From the NCBI GenBank assembly GCA_009809945.1, contig WTPW01001120.1:32130-96129 (forward strand): a stretch of 64,000 bases of DNA, given 5' to 3'. Below, piece by piece: positions 33,559 through 44,200 of this stretch. The notes under the pieces were generated by a model. It did no database searches and had not been told where the DNA came from. It saw nothing but the letters and a program-made list of their open reading frames with translations. Source of the DNA: Gigaspora margarita. Taxonomy: Eukaryota; Glomeromycota; Glomeromycetes; Diversisporales; Gigasporaceae. Each line of letters starts with the position of its first letter. The stretch's first letter is position 1. The position numbers and the translations under genes are program-made.

Positions 33559-33675
33559 CGCCTTTACTCAAGCTGGTTTCCACGCCGGCTTGCCATTCCA
33601 TTTTGCCAGATTTTCTTTTAACCATCTCACATCCTCCAATGCTTCGACTGTTAAGTGAACATTTCTGTCCCATTC

Positions 33676-34632
33676 CTATTGTCTCCGATTTGCTGCATCT
33701 ATTAGAATGTAAAACTCCATGCATTTCACTTGTGCTGGTAAAAATGCCCGTGCAAAGCTCTGAATTTGCCCTGTCAACGATGCTAATCTTCTTGCCGGAA
33801 TCATTCGTAATTTTTCTATTATCTCCAACTCCTTTCGTGTCTTTTTGATTTTCTCTTCCGGTACCTCGACCACTCCTTTCTCCGTATCCACTATCAAACT
33901 GTAGATTTTCACTCTCTTTGTCGGTTCCCAGCTTCCCTTGTCCAATGCCCTCACAAAACCACATCCTTCCAGGTCGACTTTTATTACCGTCTCTCTTATT
34001 CTCAATAACCCTTCTTTGGAAGTACATGCCACCCAAACATCGTCGATATGATTTCCACAATAAACTCCTCGTGATCTCCATGAACCTATCAAAGCCTTCA
34101 TTATCTTTGAAAAAATCCATGGTGACTGGGACAGACCAAACGGGAGGACAGTATAGTGGAACCACTTTTCTTCTACTTGAAACCCCAAGAACCGTTGAGC
34201 CCAATCGTCCATCAACACATGATGGTATTCTTCCCTTAGGTCAAATATAATCACCCACCAATCCCTTCCAATCGTCCTCAAAAAACCTCCCAATCCTTCG
34301 AAACGAAAGGATTTTTCTGGCAATACCTGGTTCAACCGTCTTAAATCTATCACCATACGATATTTTTTGGGACCTACTTTGGGTACCAAAAATACCGGAC
34401 TTACTTCTAGTAATATTTCTAGTATTTCCTTTCCTATATGTACCAACTTTATCGCCCCTGTCTTCATAACCTTTCTAGTTCCCGTTCCACCCATTCCAAT
34501 TCGTCCTCCATAAACTTGATCTGTTTTGGCACTCTCTGCTGTACTAACGATTTTACGCTCCTTGGGAAAAGAGGTATTTTGTTCTCCAACCATACAATAA
34601 CTAAGGCTGCGGGTTTTATAATTTCCTTCCAA
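33676..34632 (-). CDS. Reverse transcriptase part of fossil 1
   Basis: RT motifs of the DIRS/Ngaro type: 'RMVIDLRRLNQVL', 'YTVLPFGLSQSPWIFSK' and an IDD catalytic box ('GNHIDDVWVA'). The C-terminal thumb-like part has 'RRLASLTGQIQSFARA'. Confidence 0.8.
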   Translation of the reverse strand: MEGNYKTRSLSYCMVGEQNTSFPKERKIVSTAESAKTDQVYGGRIGMGGTGTRKVMKTGAIKLVHIGKEILEILLEVSPVFLVPKVGPKKYRMVIDLRRLNQVLPEKSFRFEGLGGFLRTIGRDWWVIIFDLREEYHHVLMDDWAQRFLGFQVEEKWFHYTVLPFGLSQSPWIFSKIMKALIGSWRSRGVYCGNHIDDVWVACTSKEGLLRIRETVIKVDLEGCGFVRALDKGSWEPTKRVKIYSLIVDTEKGVVEVPEEKIKKTRKELEIIEKLRMIPARRLASLTGQIQSFARAFLPAQVKCMEFYILIDAANRRQ

Positions 34633-34707
34633 TATTCTACTGACAACTTCAAATGGATCCTGCCCACCACCTTTTTCTCCTCCTGACTCTCTTCCCTCCG
34701 AGTGTGG

Positions 34708-35199
34708 TCAACTTTTTTCACCTCCTGTATCTGTCCTCCGAAAGGGCTGTCCAAACTTCTTCTGAGGACAATCCCAGGCAATGTGGCCCCTCTCTTCACA
34801 AATAAAACAGACAATTCCCGGAATTTTACCCTGTCTTGAAAACCTGTTATAGCTATACGGTCTGGAACTCCCTTGACTCCCATATGACTGTTGGTACGGG
34901 TTTTGATTAGGTACTGTATTACTATACGCTTGAGGCATATTTTGCATAAACCTTGACTGAACTGGTTGAAGCGGAAGCAAATTTGGTGGCAAACCTGACT
35001 GTACTGGATGGAATTGTTGTTGTACCGGCTGTTGGAAAACCGGCCACGGCAGTACCTGGTTTGTGGCTACGTTACCAAATCCTACCGGTAAACCAGTCAA
35101 TACTGATGCCGGTGACCCCATACTACTTCCGACTTTTGGACGTTTATTCTTTGCCAGTTGCCTGGCACTTGCTAATTTATCCTGAAAATACACATCCAT
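34708..35199 (-). CDS. Gag-like C-terminal part of fossil 1 (zinc knuckle)
   Basis: A Pro/Gln-rich linker followed by a CCHC knuckle ('CFICEERGHIAWDC'), as found in nucleic-acid-binding ends of Gag-like proteins. Confidence 0.75.
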   Translation of the reverse strand: MDVYFQDKLASARQLAKNKRPKVGSSMGSPASVLTGLPVGFGNVATNQVLPWPVFQQPVQQQFHPVQSGLPPNLLPLQPVQSRFMQNMPQAYSNTVPNQNPYQQSYGSQGSSRPYSYNRFSRQGKIPGIVCFICEERGHIAWDCPQKKFGQPFRRTDTGGEKS

Positions 35200-35993
35200 G
35201 GGATCTTCATCCGACGAATCTCTAATTCAGATGCTACACCCCATCCTTCTCTTTTCGCCACTCTCAACATAAATGCTCTAGTTGCAACAACCTCTCGTGC
35301 CTTCAATACTCCCTCCCAATCCCTATTTATTAATGCATTATCCAAACATTTTCCCACTCTACACCACTCATCATACTCGAATTGGTCCCTTGGCTTATTC
35401 ATTTTCTCCTTCAGCCAATATTTATTTTCATCTATGTTTCGTGTCGCTTGAACACTATTCTTAATGTCATTAACGACTTTCTCCATAGTTGCTTGAACAG
35501 TCTTTTCTAACGATCTTTCTAAAGCTATGTATTGTAAATCTGGAGTCGAAAAACTCCGAGCTCCCATACCTCCATCACTCATTTCTGGTCTCCTGTCAAA
35601 AAAGCCCTCACGTACTCCACCATCAAAATCGGTATCAATTCTCCCTTCCCGTGCATTTTTACTCTGATTACCAACTTCTTCTTTTTCTTTCCCTTTTGCT
35701 TTATTAACAATTCTTCCAGCCAATCTCTCTACTAACTCCTTTTTTGTGCCTAACTCTGATAACCCTTCGGCCTTACATAACATTTTTAAAGTCTCCAACG
35801 AAAGTCGATCCATACTAGCCCTTAAAGCTTGTTGCGAAATCTTTTCCGAATCTTCCCCTGAATTACTGCTCGATGATATCGTCGTTGATAAAATTTCCTG
35901 CAAATCACTATCATTTTCTATTTGCACCATTGACTTGATGACCACGTGGTTAACGACTAAGCTGGACTTGTGACGAGCTAGCAGCAAAAACAA
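35172..35993 (-). CDS. Gag-like N-terminal part of fossil 1 (SAP motif)
   Basis: 273 residues. A stretch 'LSLETLKMLCKAEGLSELG' followed by 'TKKELVERLAGRI' fits a SAP DNA-binding motif. The rest is charged and helical. The second fossil has a SAP-like motif in the matching position. Confidence 0.65.
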   Translation of the reverse strand: MFLLLARHKSSLVVNHVVIKSMVQIENDSDLQEILSTTISSSSNSGEDSEKISQQALRASMDRLSLETLKMLCKAEGLSELGTKKELVERLAGRIVNKAKGKEKEEVGNQSKNAREGRIDTDFDGGVREGFFDRRPEMSDGGMGARSFSTPDLQYIALERSLEKTVQATMEKVVNDIKNSVQATRNIDENKYWLKEKMNKPRDQFEYDEWCRVGKCLDNALINRDWEGVLKAREVVATRAFMLRVAKREGWGVASELEIRRMKIPWMCIFRIN

Positions 35994-36283
35994 AAGAGGA
36001 CGAACAAATTTCTATTCACCTCCTCTTAAATAACCATTCACCATGACCTCATCCTTAAACAACACTCAATGCATAATACATCATACTTACGAAATTGCCA
36101 TTGTTACCCCTTAACTTAACACTCTTATTTACCGAACAATGCAGCACATTAATCAATTACTTATGATCATCACTAAATCGATCAAATTGATACTTACCAC
36201 AAATACCTCGATGGTATGGGTGTGGGTCATGATCTCGTGACAAATGGATGCCACGTGACTTCATTCACGGCATCTTCATTTGT

Positions 36284-36862
36284 TTCTCGTTCGCACATAT
36301 ATACGTATGTACAGAGATAATGCGCAAACTGTACGTTGAAATAAATTTTTTAACTTGTCATTATTATATTAATAAAATGATACATAAAGAATATTGTGTA
36401 CCATATGGGCAAAATTCTCCAATTTCAGTGTTTATTTAATATGAGTGATAAGGTAAATAAAATTCGAGCCAATCATTTATGTGATATTAGAGTATAAAAG
36501 TGACAATTTGATAAGCCCGATTATGAATTTCTTATGAGTCGTTTATGAATTTTTGTACGTATATAACCTGGTTACCAATAAATTTTTGTACGTTTGTACC
36601 TGATCACTTATAAATTTTACCTGATTATGCGCCTGATTACTTATAAATTTTTATGCGCTTATATGATTTGATCGCTTTGTTGCCATTACATAATTTTTGA
36701 ATATATCTTTATATAATAATATTTAAAAACAAATTGAGAAAATTAAGGCAAATCTGAATTAATAAATTTAATAATTATAAGATTTAGATGTTTTAAATGT
36801 AGGCAAAATCTATATAAGCATTTTTATTCGTAATAAATGCAGTAATATTTATAAGAAACGAT
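36284..36862. other. Right half of the hAT element, non-coding
   Basis: AT-rich sequence with short repeats around 'cttataaattttt' and 'acctgatta' at about 36530-36680. No transposase remnant recognised. Confidence 0.55.
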
Positions 36863-37016
36863 TATTATTTTAATGAAAAATAACATTCCTAGCGGTGATT
36901 TATATATATTTATTTATCGTGAAAAAATCAGAAACTCTACTCGATCCCGCGAATCCCGCGCGGATCCCGCGCGGGATTTTTTAAAAAATCGGGATTTGCC
37001 CATCACTAACAACAAC

Positions 37017-37393
37017 GGTCTTTTAAACTTACTTATAATCCATAATTAAGTGTATAGAATATTATAATATCTACATGTTTAATTATTGGCTGAAAGTAAG
37101 TTAAAAAGGTAGTTTTTCTGAAAAGTTCTTCCGAATTTACCCTTACCCATTATACAACCGATCGTTCAATGACAAACCGATCCTTTTCTACCCGAAAATA
37201 CCAAACCGCTTCAACAACTAGTAATAGTGCTTCCTTTTACAGCTTGGCGTAGCTGTTCTTTGAATATTTATTGCTTATTTATCTCATATAGAGGCCAAAA
37301 AACTATTTTATTTGAAGGTTTCGTTTGTTATTCTTCACGTCACTTAATAGCAGAAGTTTGTGTAATAGTTTATCGAAAAAAGACCCCTAAAAA
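37017..37393. other. Decayed sequence downstream of the SAMHD1-like pseudogene
   Basis: No confident coding sequence. Short minus-strand stretches could be remnants of the dNTPase C-terminus but cannot be aligned by eye. Confidence 0.4.
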
Positions 37394-39642
37394 TCAAATC
37401 GGTGGATATGTTAAAAAGATTGCTACATCAACAATATTACTATTGGGGCCAAGCTTATCTTTTTCAGATTTACGGATTAAATTTTGGAATTTGTCCAAAT
37501 ATTCGATTTCATAAAAAATAGAATCACTAAATCGCTTATATTTTTCCGGATTACTGATCGCAACTTCGAATTTGTTTGCTTCCAAAAGTACATCACATAT
37601 CATATGATTAATTGCTCTGCCTAAAATTAACGCATGTTAATTAATTTGCATTTATTGATTAGTATAAAGACATTGTGCAAATTTTACCGTGATAACATAC
37701 CAGTATTATGTTTATATACAATCTTGTGTAAAAAAATATCTTGTATGAAACATTTCGTAAATGTTATAGCAATCTTTATGGTTATAGATTATCTGTGTCA
37801 TCACTCGAGACGCGAGAAAACTTCATCAATCGCGAAAAATTAAATGAACGACCCACTCCTGAATAATAACAGTCTCGTGAAGGTAATCAAATTTATCAAC
37901 GTCTATAGAATTACGCCAATATCAAATAGGTACTTTGGTCTTTTATTATAATAAAATGATATATTATTATTAGGATAAGTGTTGGGATGATCTAAATACT
38001 TTTTTACAAATTTAAAACAGATAATGACTAAAGTCTGAATAGATAAAACTGGATTTAAATATATCCGGATCATAATCATTGCCTATTTTTGTAAATATTA
38101 TAAAAAAATATTTGCCATTCCTAAATGATGTTACATTGGGGTGTGCGGTGTACTATGTAAATCAAAACTATATGTGGTTATATAATAAAATTATTAATGA
38201 AGATTTTAAATGTGTAGATGATAATTAAGAAAAAAAAATACAGAATGTTAAAATTTTTTCATAATTAAATGAAAAATGGCTCTATAACTTTCTTTGTAAA
38301 GACTTAATGCTGGTCTGTGCCAAATTTTATCTGAAACTATCAAGCCATTAGAGCTGTGCATCAATTTAAAAATTTGCAATAATTATATATTTTTTTTTCT
38401 TAAAAAAAAAAAAAAAAAAAAAGGCTTAATTTAATTTTTTTAAAAGAAATGGCTCTATAACTTTGTTTGCAAAGAAGTAATAATGGTCTGTGCAAAAGTT
38501 TATCCAAAACTATCGAACCGTTTGAGCTGCGCATCTATTTAAAATTTTTAAAAATCTTCATTAATAAATTTTATTATGTAACCACATATAGGTTTGATTT
38601 ACATAGTACGCCGCACACCCTAATGTTACATGATCCGTTATAAAAAAAATAATATCCTACCTTTTGTCTAATAACGTAGCTCACCCTTTTCAACCTTAAT
38701 AAGTGCTTCGATGGATTGCCCATCCAATCCAATAGATTCCAACGTGATGGATTTTTCAATAATATCTTTAAACATCATTATAGATCCATCCTTATGGTCC
38801 CAATTTTGACCCTGATTTTATTAATAAAACTTGCATGATACTCGTATAAAATCAAGCGTATATTTGATAATATAATTTTTAACTTACTTTAAGCGGTTTC
38901 GAATAAAGTCACGTTAAACAGATAACTATATGGTCCATGTCCTTTATGAAAATAAATAAATATACTTAATTGTTATTCAAACATGTAGTAAACGAATTAA
39001 CATACCTCGATCATGACACAAAGCAGCTAAAGTCACACATTTAAGATCCTTTCATCATCATTTTCACTTCCATCATCATGATTTGTGTGTTTATCATTAT
39101 CACTTCCACGTTGTCGTTTTCTCGGTTCATTTAGCCGCTGTCTCTTTTCACGAAGTTGTTCCTGTAGTTTTTTGGTTAAGGTATAAGCAAGGTGTGCCGT
39201 TCCTGTAATAATTTATACGATTACATTATGCTTTCGTTCTATAAAACGCAACGAATAAGATATTCTATAATCGCAGCACTTAGTTACAATAATTCATAAT
39301 AATGTGTCGGCATAATTTAAAAAATAAGTTGTAACTAAGTAAAATAAATATTTCGGTAATTATAATTTATTCTTACCCAAGCTGTGTTCAAAACGCCTAT
39401 GAGTTGCACCTGGAAAAACATAGGAAGCAGTTCCTAACTGCTTGATATCACACAATCTTTGAAAGTGTGGTGTATTTATAAATTTTACTGCCCACCATTC
39501 AAATGTCATATAACCCTATTTTAAGGTTACATGTAAATAAAATTAACGATTTAAACTTTTTTTAGTTAAAATTATTATTGCAAAAAAAATTTACAGGGAT
39601 GGGCACATTAATCGACTTCAGAGAATTCATCTGTTTATCCAT
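37394..39642 (-). pseudogene. SAMHD1-like HD-domain dNTP triphosphohydrolase, broken
   Basis: Exons on the minus strand spell a SAMHD1-type HD domain. Exon 1 (39642-39595) is 'MNSLKSINVPIP'. Exon 2 (39515-39377) has '[16 protein letters not shown]' and '[15 protein letters not shown]'. Exon 3 (39208-39006) has 'GTAHLAYTL' and 'CVTLAALCHD'. Exon 4 (38941-38888) has 'GHGPYSYLFN'. Exon 5 (38811-38661) has 'NWDHKDGSIMMF'. Exon 6 (to 37701) has 'NSIDVDKFDYL' and 'MFHTRY'. Exon 7 (from 37620) has 'FSDSIFYEIEY'. The metal-binding His, His-Asp and Asp are kept. Frame breaks occur in exons 3, 4 and 6 (two in exon 6), with an in-frame stop in exon 5. A long basic, acidic insert in exon 3 is unusual, and a TIR element sits in intron 5. 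Such enzymes cleave dNTPs to nucleoside and triphosphate. Confidence 0.82.
38129..38632. mobile_element. TIR element in intron 5 of the SAMHD1-like pseudogene
   Basis: Inverted ends of about 75 bp share 'gggtgtgcgg', 'gtactatgtaaatcaaa' and 'atatgtggtta'. The interior holds two direct copies of about 110 bp (38274-38390 and 38449-38560, with 'atggctctataacttt' and 'tggtctgtgc') separated by A/T runs. The exact ends and target duplication are unclear. Non-coding. Confidence 0.75.
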
Positions 39643-39686
39643 AGATAATATGGAAGGAGATATATTATATAAGCACTCATGTCATT

Positions 39687-39840
39687 CAATAGTTCATTGG
39701 TTTACAAATATAACATTTAGTATATAGCACAATAGTTCATTGGTTTACAAACATAACATTTAGTATATAACACAATAGTTCATTGGTTTACGAACATAAC
39801 ATTTAGTATATTGTGGTATATAACACAATAGTTCATTGTT
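39687..39840. repeat. Tandem repeat upstream of the SAMHD1-like pseudogene
   Basis: Three full copies and a partial copy of a unit of about 52 bp containing 'aatagttcattggtttac' and 'aacatttagtata', starting some 45 bp upstream of the pseudogene's ATG. Confidence 0.88.
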
Positions 39841-40209
39841 AACTTTAAAATGATTATGCGGACTAAACAACCTTTTAGAGATAGCCTAAAGTCAGGTAGT
39901 TTTTAAAATTGATTACTTATCGATTTGTAAATTAAAGGTCATGGATGCGCAAGGCTTTTAAATAACGATAAACGAATATTTCTAAAATAAGGTGTAAAAA
40001 CAATTTCAAAAATGGAAAAATATAATTTGACATAATCTGTACATTAATGCTGCTTGTTGTAAATACGTAATTATCAGCATGTATACTTACGTAATTTAAT
40101 AAATATCGATATAAGATTTTATAATTTGCACTCACCAGATGCAACATAAAATCGAAAAAAAATAGTAATGTTTTTAAAAAATCGCTTGCAGGAGAAAATA
40201 CTTTTTTTG
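39841..40209. other. Spacer without a supported gene
   Basis: AT-rich. The minus-strand 94-codon frame here is Phe/Leu-rich with no domain or neighbour support. Confidence 0.45.
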
Positions 40210-40770
40210 AAAACAAAACTTTGACTTCTTTGGGTTTGCAAATTCTCTTTGCAAAAATACTTTATTAACTTCCTTAAATATTTCATCTAATTGGATTGGT
40301 TCCGAGGCTAAAAAGCATTGATGAGTGCTCACTGCACTAATAACGCTTTAAAATCTTTGGATCTTTAAAATAATCAACTTAGTCTTAATGGAATAAAGAA
40401 GTTAGCACTTGCTCTTTGCAAAAACAACTCCTTAACTTCTTTGGATCTTTTATTAAGACTTGGTTCCGAAGATGAAAAGATATTAGCAAATATTTTTTAC
40501 AGAAACTTCATTTTGATTTCTTTAAATCTTAGTCATTGTAAAACTTGATTTTGAGGGAGAAAAATTGTTAGCAAATACTCTTTGCAAATATAACACCTTA
40601 GTTTCTTTGAATCTTTCATCAAACCAACTTAGTTTTGAGGAACTAAAAGCATTAGCACAAAAAAGAATGCAGTCAACTCTTTCTATAAAGATTCTGAAAA
40701 AAAAAGTTCGTTATAGAAAATTACTAAATTTTATTGAAACACATGGCACTTTCTATACCGAACTATTATG
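40210..40770 (+). pseudogene. Leucine-rich-repeat (RNase-inhibitor type) relic
   Basis: Repeats of about 84 bp (28 residues) in the pattern 'LANTLCKYNTLVSLNLSSN' plus 'QLSFEELKALA'. At least five copies can be followed, several off frame or with stops, and only the last two lie in one frame (from 40565). The 28-residue LxxLxLxxN period is that of ribonuclease-inhibitor-like LRRs. No start, no effector domain and several lesions: a fragment of a host LRR gene. Confidence 0.78.
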
Positions 40771-41227
40771 AACTACCAAAATTTTGAGGTCATTATATCC
40801 AGAGTCTACTGTACATAATTTATTGAGAATGTCAAAAAAAACCAACCAAATGGCTAAACACATAAACTAAAGTCAAATGGTTAAATAGAAATAACTAAAC
40901 TAGCGTAATATTTTTAGAATGTCAAACTTCAAATTATTTGTATTATTTTTATGTGCTTCAAACTTCAATTTATTTCTATGTGTTGTATATACATTGTAAA
41001 TTGCGTTAAATATTGCTTTATATGATCGTTAAATATTGTTTTATATGATCGCTATTTATTGAAAAAAATAGTCTTATAATTAGAAGAAAAAAAATAGTCG
41101 AAGACTTAATTTCCAGATCATAATCCGGACTATATTCCGATCCCAACCTGGAACACATCTATCTAGTTACGTATATAAATTCATAATACTAACAATTTTA
41201 AGTACTACATAAATAAAATACAATTTT
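40771..41227. other. Short intergenic region downstream of the channel gene
   Basis: AT-rich with a short direct duplication ('taaatattg(c/t)tttatatgatcg') at about 41005-41050. No gene. Confidence 0.5.
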
Positions 41228-44200
41228 TTAAATTAAAAGATAAGGCCATTTCTCTTCTTTAATAGCTAGTTTTGAAGATTTATCTTTTAACTCAGTTTTA
41301 CCAATAATTTTTAATAATGAAATGGGAATAAATGGCATTTCAATAGTATCATCGTCCCATTTATCATTTTGTATTTTAGTAACTATTTCATAAAGTTTAT
41401 CTAGACTAAATCTATAAAATCTTTAAAGATAAATTTAATTAATATTAAAATTATTTAAATAAATTTTTTTATAATAAATTACTAAAATTAATATTTACAA
41501 AAGCTCAGGAAACCAATTATTTTTTCTTCGTTGGTGGGGTAGCATATAAAAAAGTTCTATTTCTGATATAATCTATTAAAGAATACAAGGATTATTACAA
41601 TATTAAAATAAAAATAATAAATTATTTTAATATAAAATATTACCTTTGCTTTTTGAAATAAAAATAGTTCTTTTTTATTTGTATTACTAATAGAATCAGA
41701 CAATAATCCAATAAACAAATTCATTAAATAAATAGTTGTAAAAAAAGAAAAGAGAATTATTAAAAATGTTAATGTCAAATTTTCAGTTAATGACCAATTT
41801 GACACAGATGATGTATCTCCTATATAGTAAATAATTATATAATTTAAATATATAATTTTAAATAATTATAATAATAATAATTACTAAAAAATAATTAAAA
41901 ATACCTGTTAACATCATATATACAGCTAAATATGCTGTATCTAAATTTATAAACATGTTTGTATTTGATTCTTCAGAATTATTTAGATTATCTTGTCTTA
42001 ATAAAATATGTAAAGAATGTGCAAAAGCAAACATAATAAGACCAATTATTACAAAAAATGATAGAGAACTTTTAATGACTCCAATAATCATTGCCCAATG
42101 TGTACCACCAAATTCAATAGCACGAAAGAATGTTATAAATTTAAGTTCAAGCAATAATATAGAAATTGTAATAGCCCAAATAGGTGTAATAGAGGATTGT
42201 AACAAATTAATAGAAGTTAATACAGGAAATAGTATTGCACCTATATCTTAAAACATAGTATTATTTGTTAGATAAGATTATTTATAAATTTTATTAGATA
42301 AACCAAAATTAAATATAAATACCAAAATAATTCCAAATTTCAGTAATCCAATCTAGAGGAAATAAAATAAATTGCCGAATTTCAAAAGTAAGATGTAAAC
42401 TTCCAAAAATAATAGTAATAATTAATAATAGATTCTGAGTATTATTTGATAATTCTTCAATCGTAACAGCTATCAAAAAACTAAGCATAAAAATAAGATA
42501 AAAAACAAAAATAGCAAAGAAATAATATTTTCCATAAGTATTCCATTTAAAATTAAGAAGAGCTTCACCACACCAATATTTATAAAGTTCAGGAAATTGA
42601 TGTTTAGAAAAAATACTAAGTTTAGGAAAAATTAATTCCTCCCAAAAATTATATGTAGCAGGATAAGAACTAAATTTTGGAAATGGAAAAATTAAAATTA
42701 CTGCTTGAAAATTTTTATAAAATATTTTTTCTATTTCTTCCGGTATATTTTTTATATAAGTAGAAAATTTTATTTTGGAGTCCAATAAAATAAAAGGCTG
42801 TCTAATTTTTTCTATAATATTACTAGTAAAATAAGGATGTAAATATTTTATATGACTCTGAAGATGTGGTTCTGAGATGAATTTGTTAAACTTAATTTTT
42901 TCATAGTTACTAGCTGAATGAATAAATAAAGTATAAGATAAACATTTTTTTAATAATTGAGGATATTGAGTTAATTCTTCAAATGAAAAGGTTAAAATAT
43001 CTAATAGTTGGATCTTCTCTAAAAAATTATCCTTTTCTGTTTCTTCGCATATTTTATTACATAATTTTTCTGCAAGTGGATAGAATTGATATTTTAAAAA
43101 ACCTTTTAAAAAATCTTCTCCATATAATTTCATTAAATTTATTTCACTGCATATTTTATTACATAACCTTTCTGCCAATGAGTAAAGTTGAAACTTTAAG
43201 CAAAATTCTAAAAGTTCTTGTATATATAATTTCATTAATATATTATCTTCTATATAATCATCTAATAAGTTATCTAGCAATTCTTTAAGAAGTAATCGAT
43301 GGTTTCCTTCTATATATGATTGTTTACGCTCATAAAGAAAATCAAAATCTGGAGCTGGCAATGAACATTTTTTATTTTTTTGTATTTTATTTAATAAATT
43401 TATAAAGCATGAATTTTCTACATCTAAGTAACTGTTGCGCTTCCCATAAGACATATAATTCAATACTCGAATTTTTCTAATTTTTTCATCTTTTTGCCAA
43501 GTTGACCATATAAATAAGCCAAATGATGTAATCACTGCTAAATCATCATTATGCAACAAATCACAGCTACAAATATACATAGGTGCATAATATGATGTGT
43601 TAGAATAATGCATCGAAAAATGTTCTAATTTTATACTATCTACATCTTCCCAAGCATTTGAATTAGATTTTTTAAAAGCCTGAATCACATTTTCCTTACC
43701 ATTTACTTCCCATTTCACTAATGATCCGTCATAGGATTTTGTTTCCTTCATCCTATTGTCACTTGTATAATTATTACCTTCACTTATAAGTTTTTGCAGT
43801 ATCTTCTCTATTTGAGATTTTTTAGGTAGAACTCTTATTTTATCAAAACCTTGTGATCTTTTTTGTAAATATTCAATCCATTGTTTTTTAGAAATCTTTT
43901 GAACCCATAAACATCCCTCTAACATATAATATATTTTTTCATCCATCAATTCTTCACAGGAAATACCTAATGTTGTTAAAGCTTCATTATTTAAAAGTTC
44001 TTTATATAAATTTGAAATAGATTCATTCTCAATAACATGTTGAAGATTGTAAGGATCTCTTATATCAAGTTTATTACCATAATAAAAGTAAAGTAACCTT
44101 TCTTCGTCATCGGATGAAATAAATCTAAAATCCCTTAACCTTATTATAATTTGGCCTATTAATTAATTATAATTATAAGTAAAACTACAATAACTAACGC

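Larger units (their letters stand above)
31084..36277 (-). mobile_element. Ngaro/DIRS-like tyrosine-recombinase retroelement (fossil 1)
   Basis: About 5.2 kb on the minus strand, holding Gag-like, RT, RNase H and tyrosine-recombinase parts. Instead of LTRs it has split direct repeats: a 329-bp segment at 31400-31728 and 35949-36277, and a roughly 62-bp segment at 31084-31145 and 31729-31790. In element sense the order is long repeat, coding parts, short repeat, long repeat, a minisatellite-bearing spacer, short repeat. This is the layout known for Ngaro/PAT-type elements. It is broken in several places. The two long repeats are nearly identical, so it is probably a fairly young fossil. Confidence 0.88.
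30863..37008. mobile_element. Non-autonomous hAT element, filled by a retroelement fossil
   Basis: Ends 'tagtgatgggc' and 'gcccatcacta' form an 11-bp inverted repeat, flanked by a perfect 8-bp duplication acaacaac (30855-30862 and 37009-37016). Both subterminal regions carry GC-rich iterations of 'gcgcgggatc'. Excluding the retroelement at 31084-36277, about 950 bp remain and encode nothing, so it is non-autonomous. The right half has short repeats with 'cttataaattttt' at about 36530-36680. An 8-bp duplication plus these ends places it in hAT. Confidence 0.9.

Noticed and set aside
31846-36000. Plus-strand frames opposite fossil 1
   Set aside because: Shadows of the minus-strand Gag, RT, RNase H and recombinase parts, with no domains of their own.
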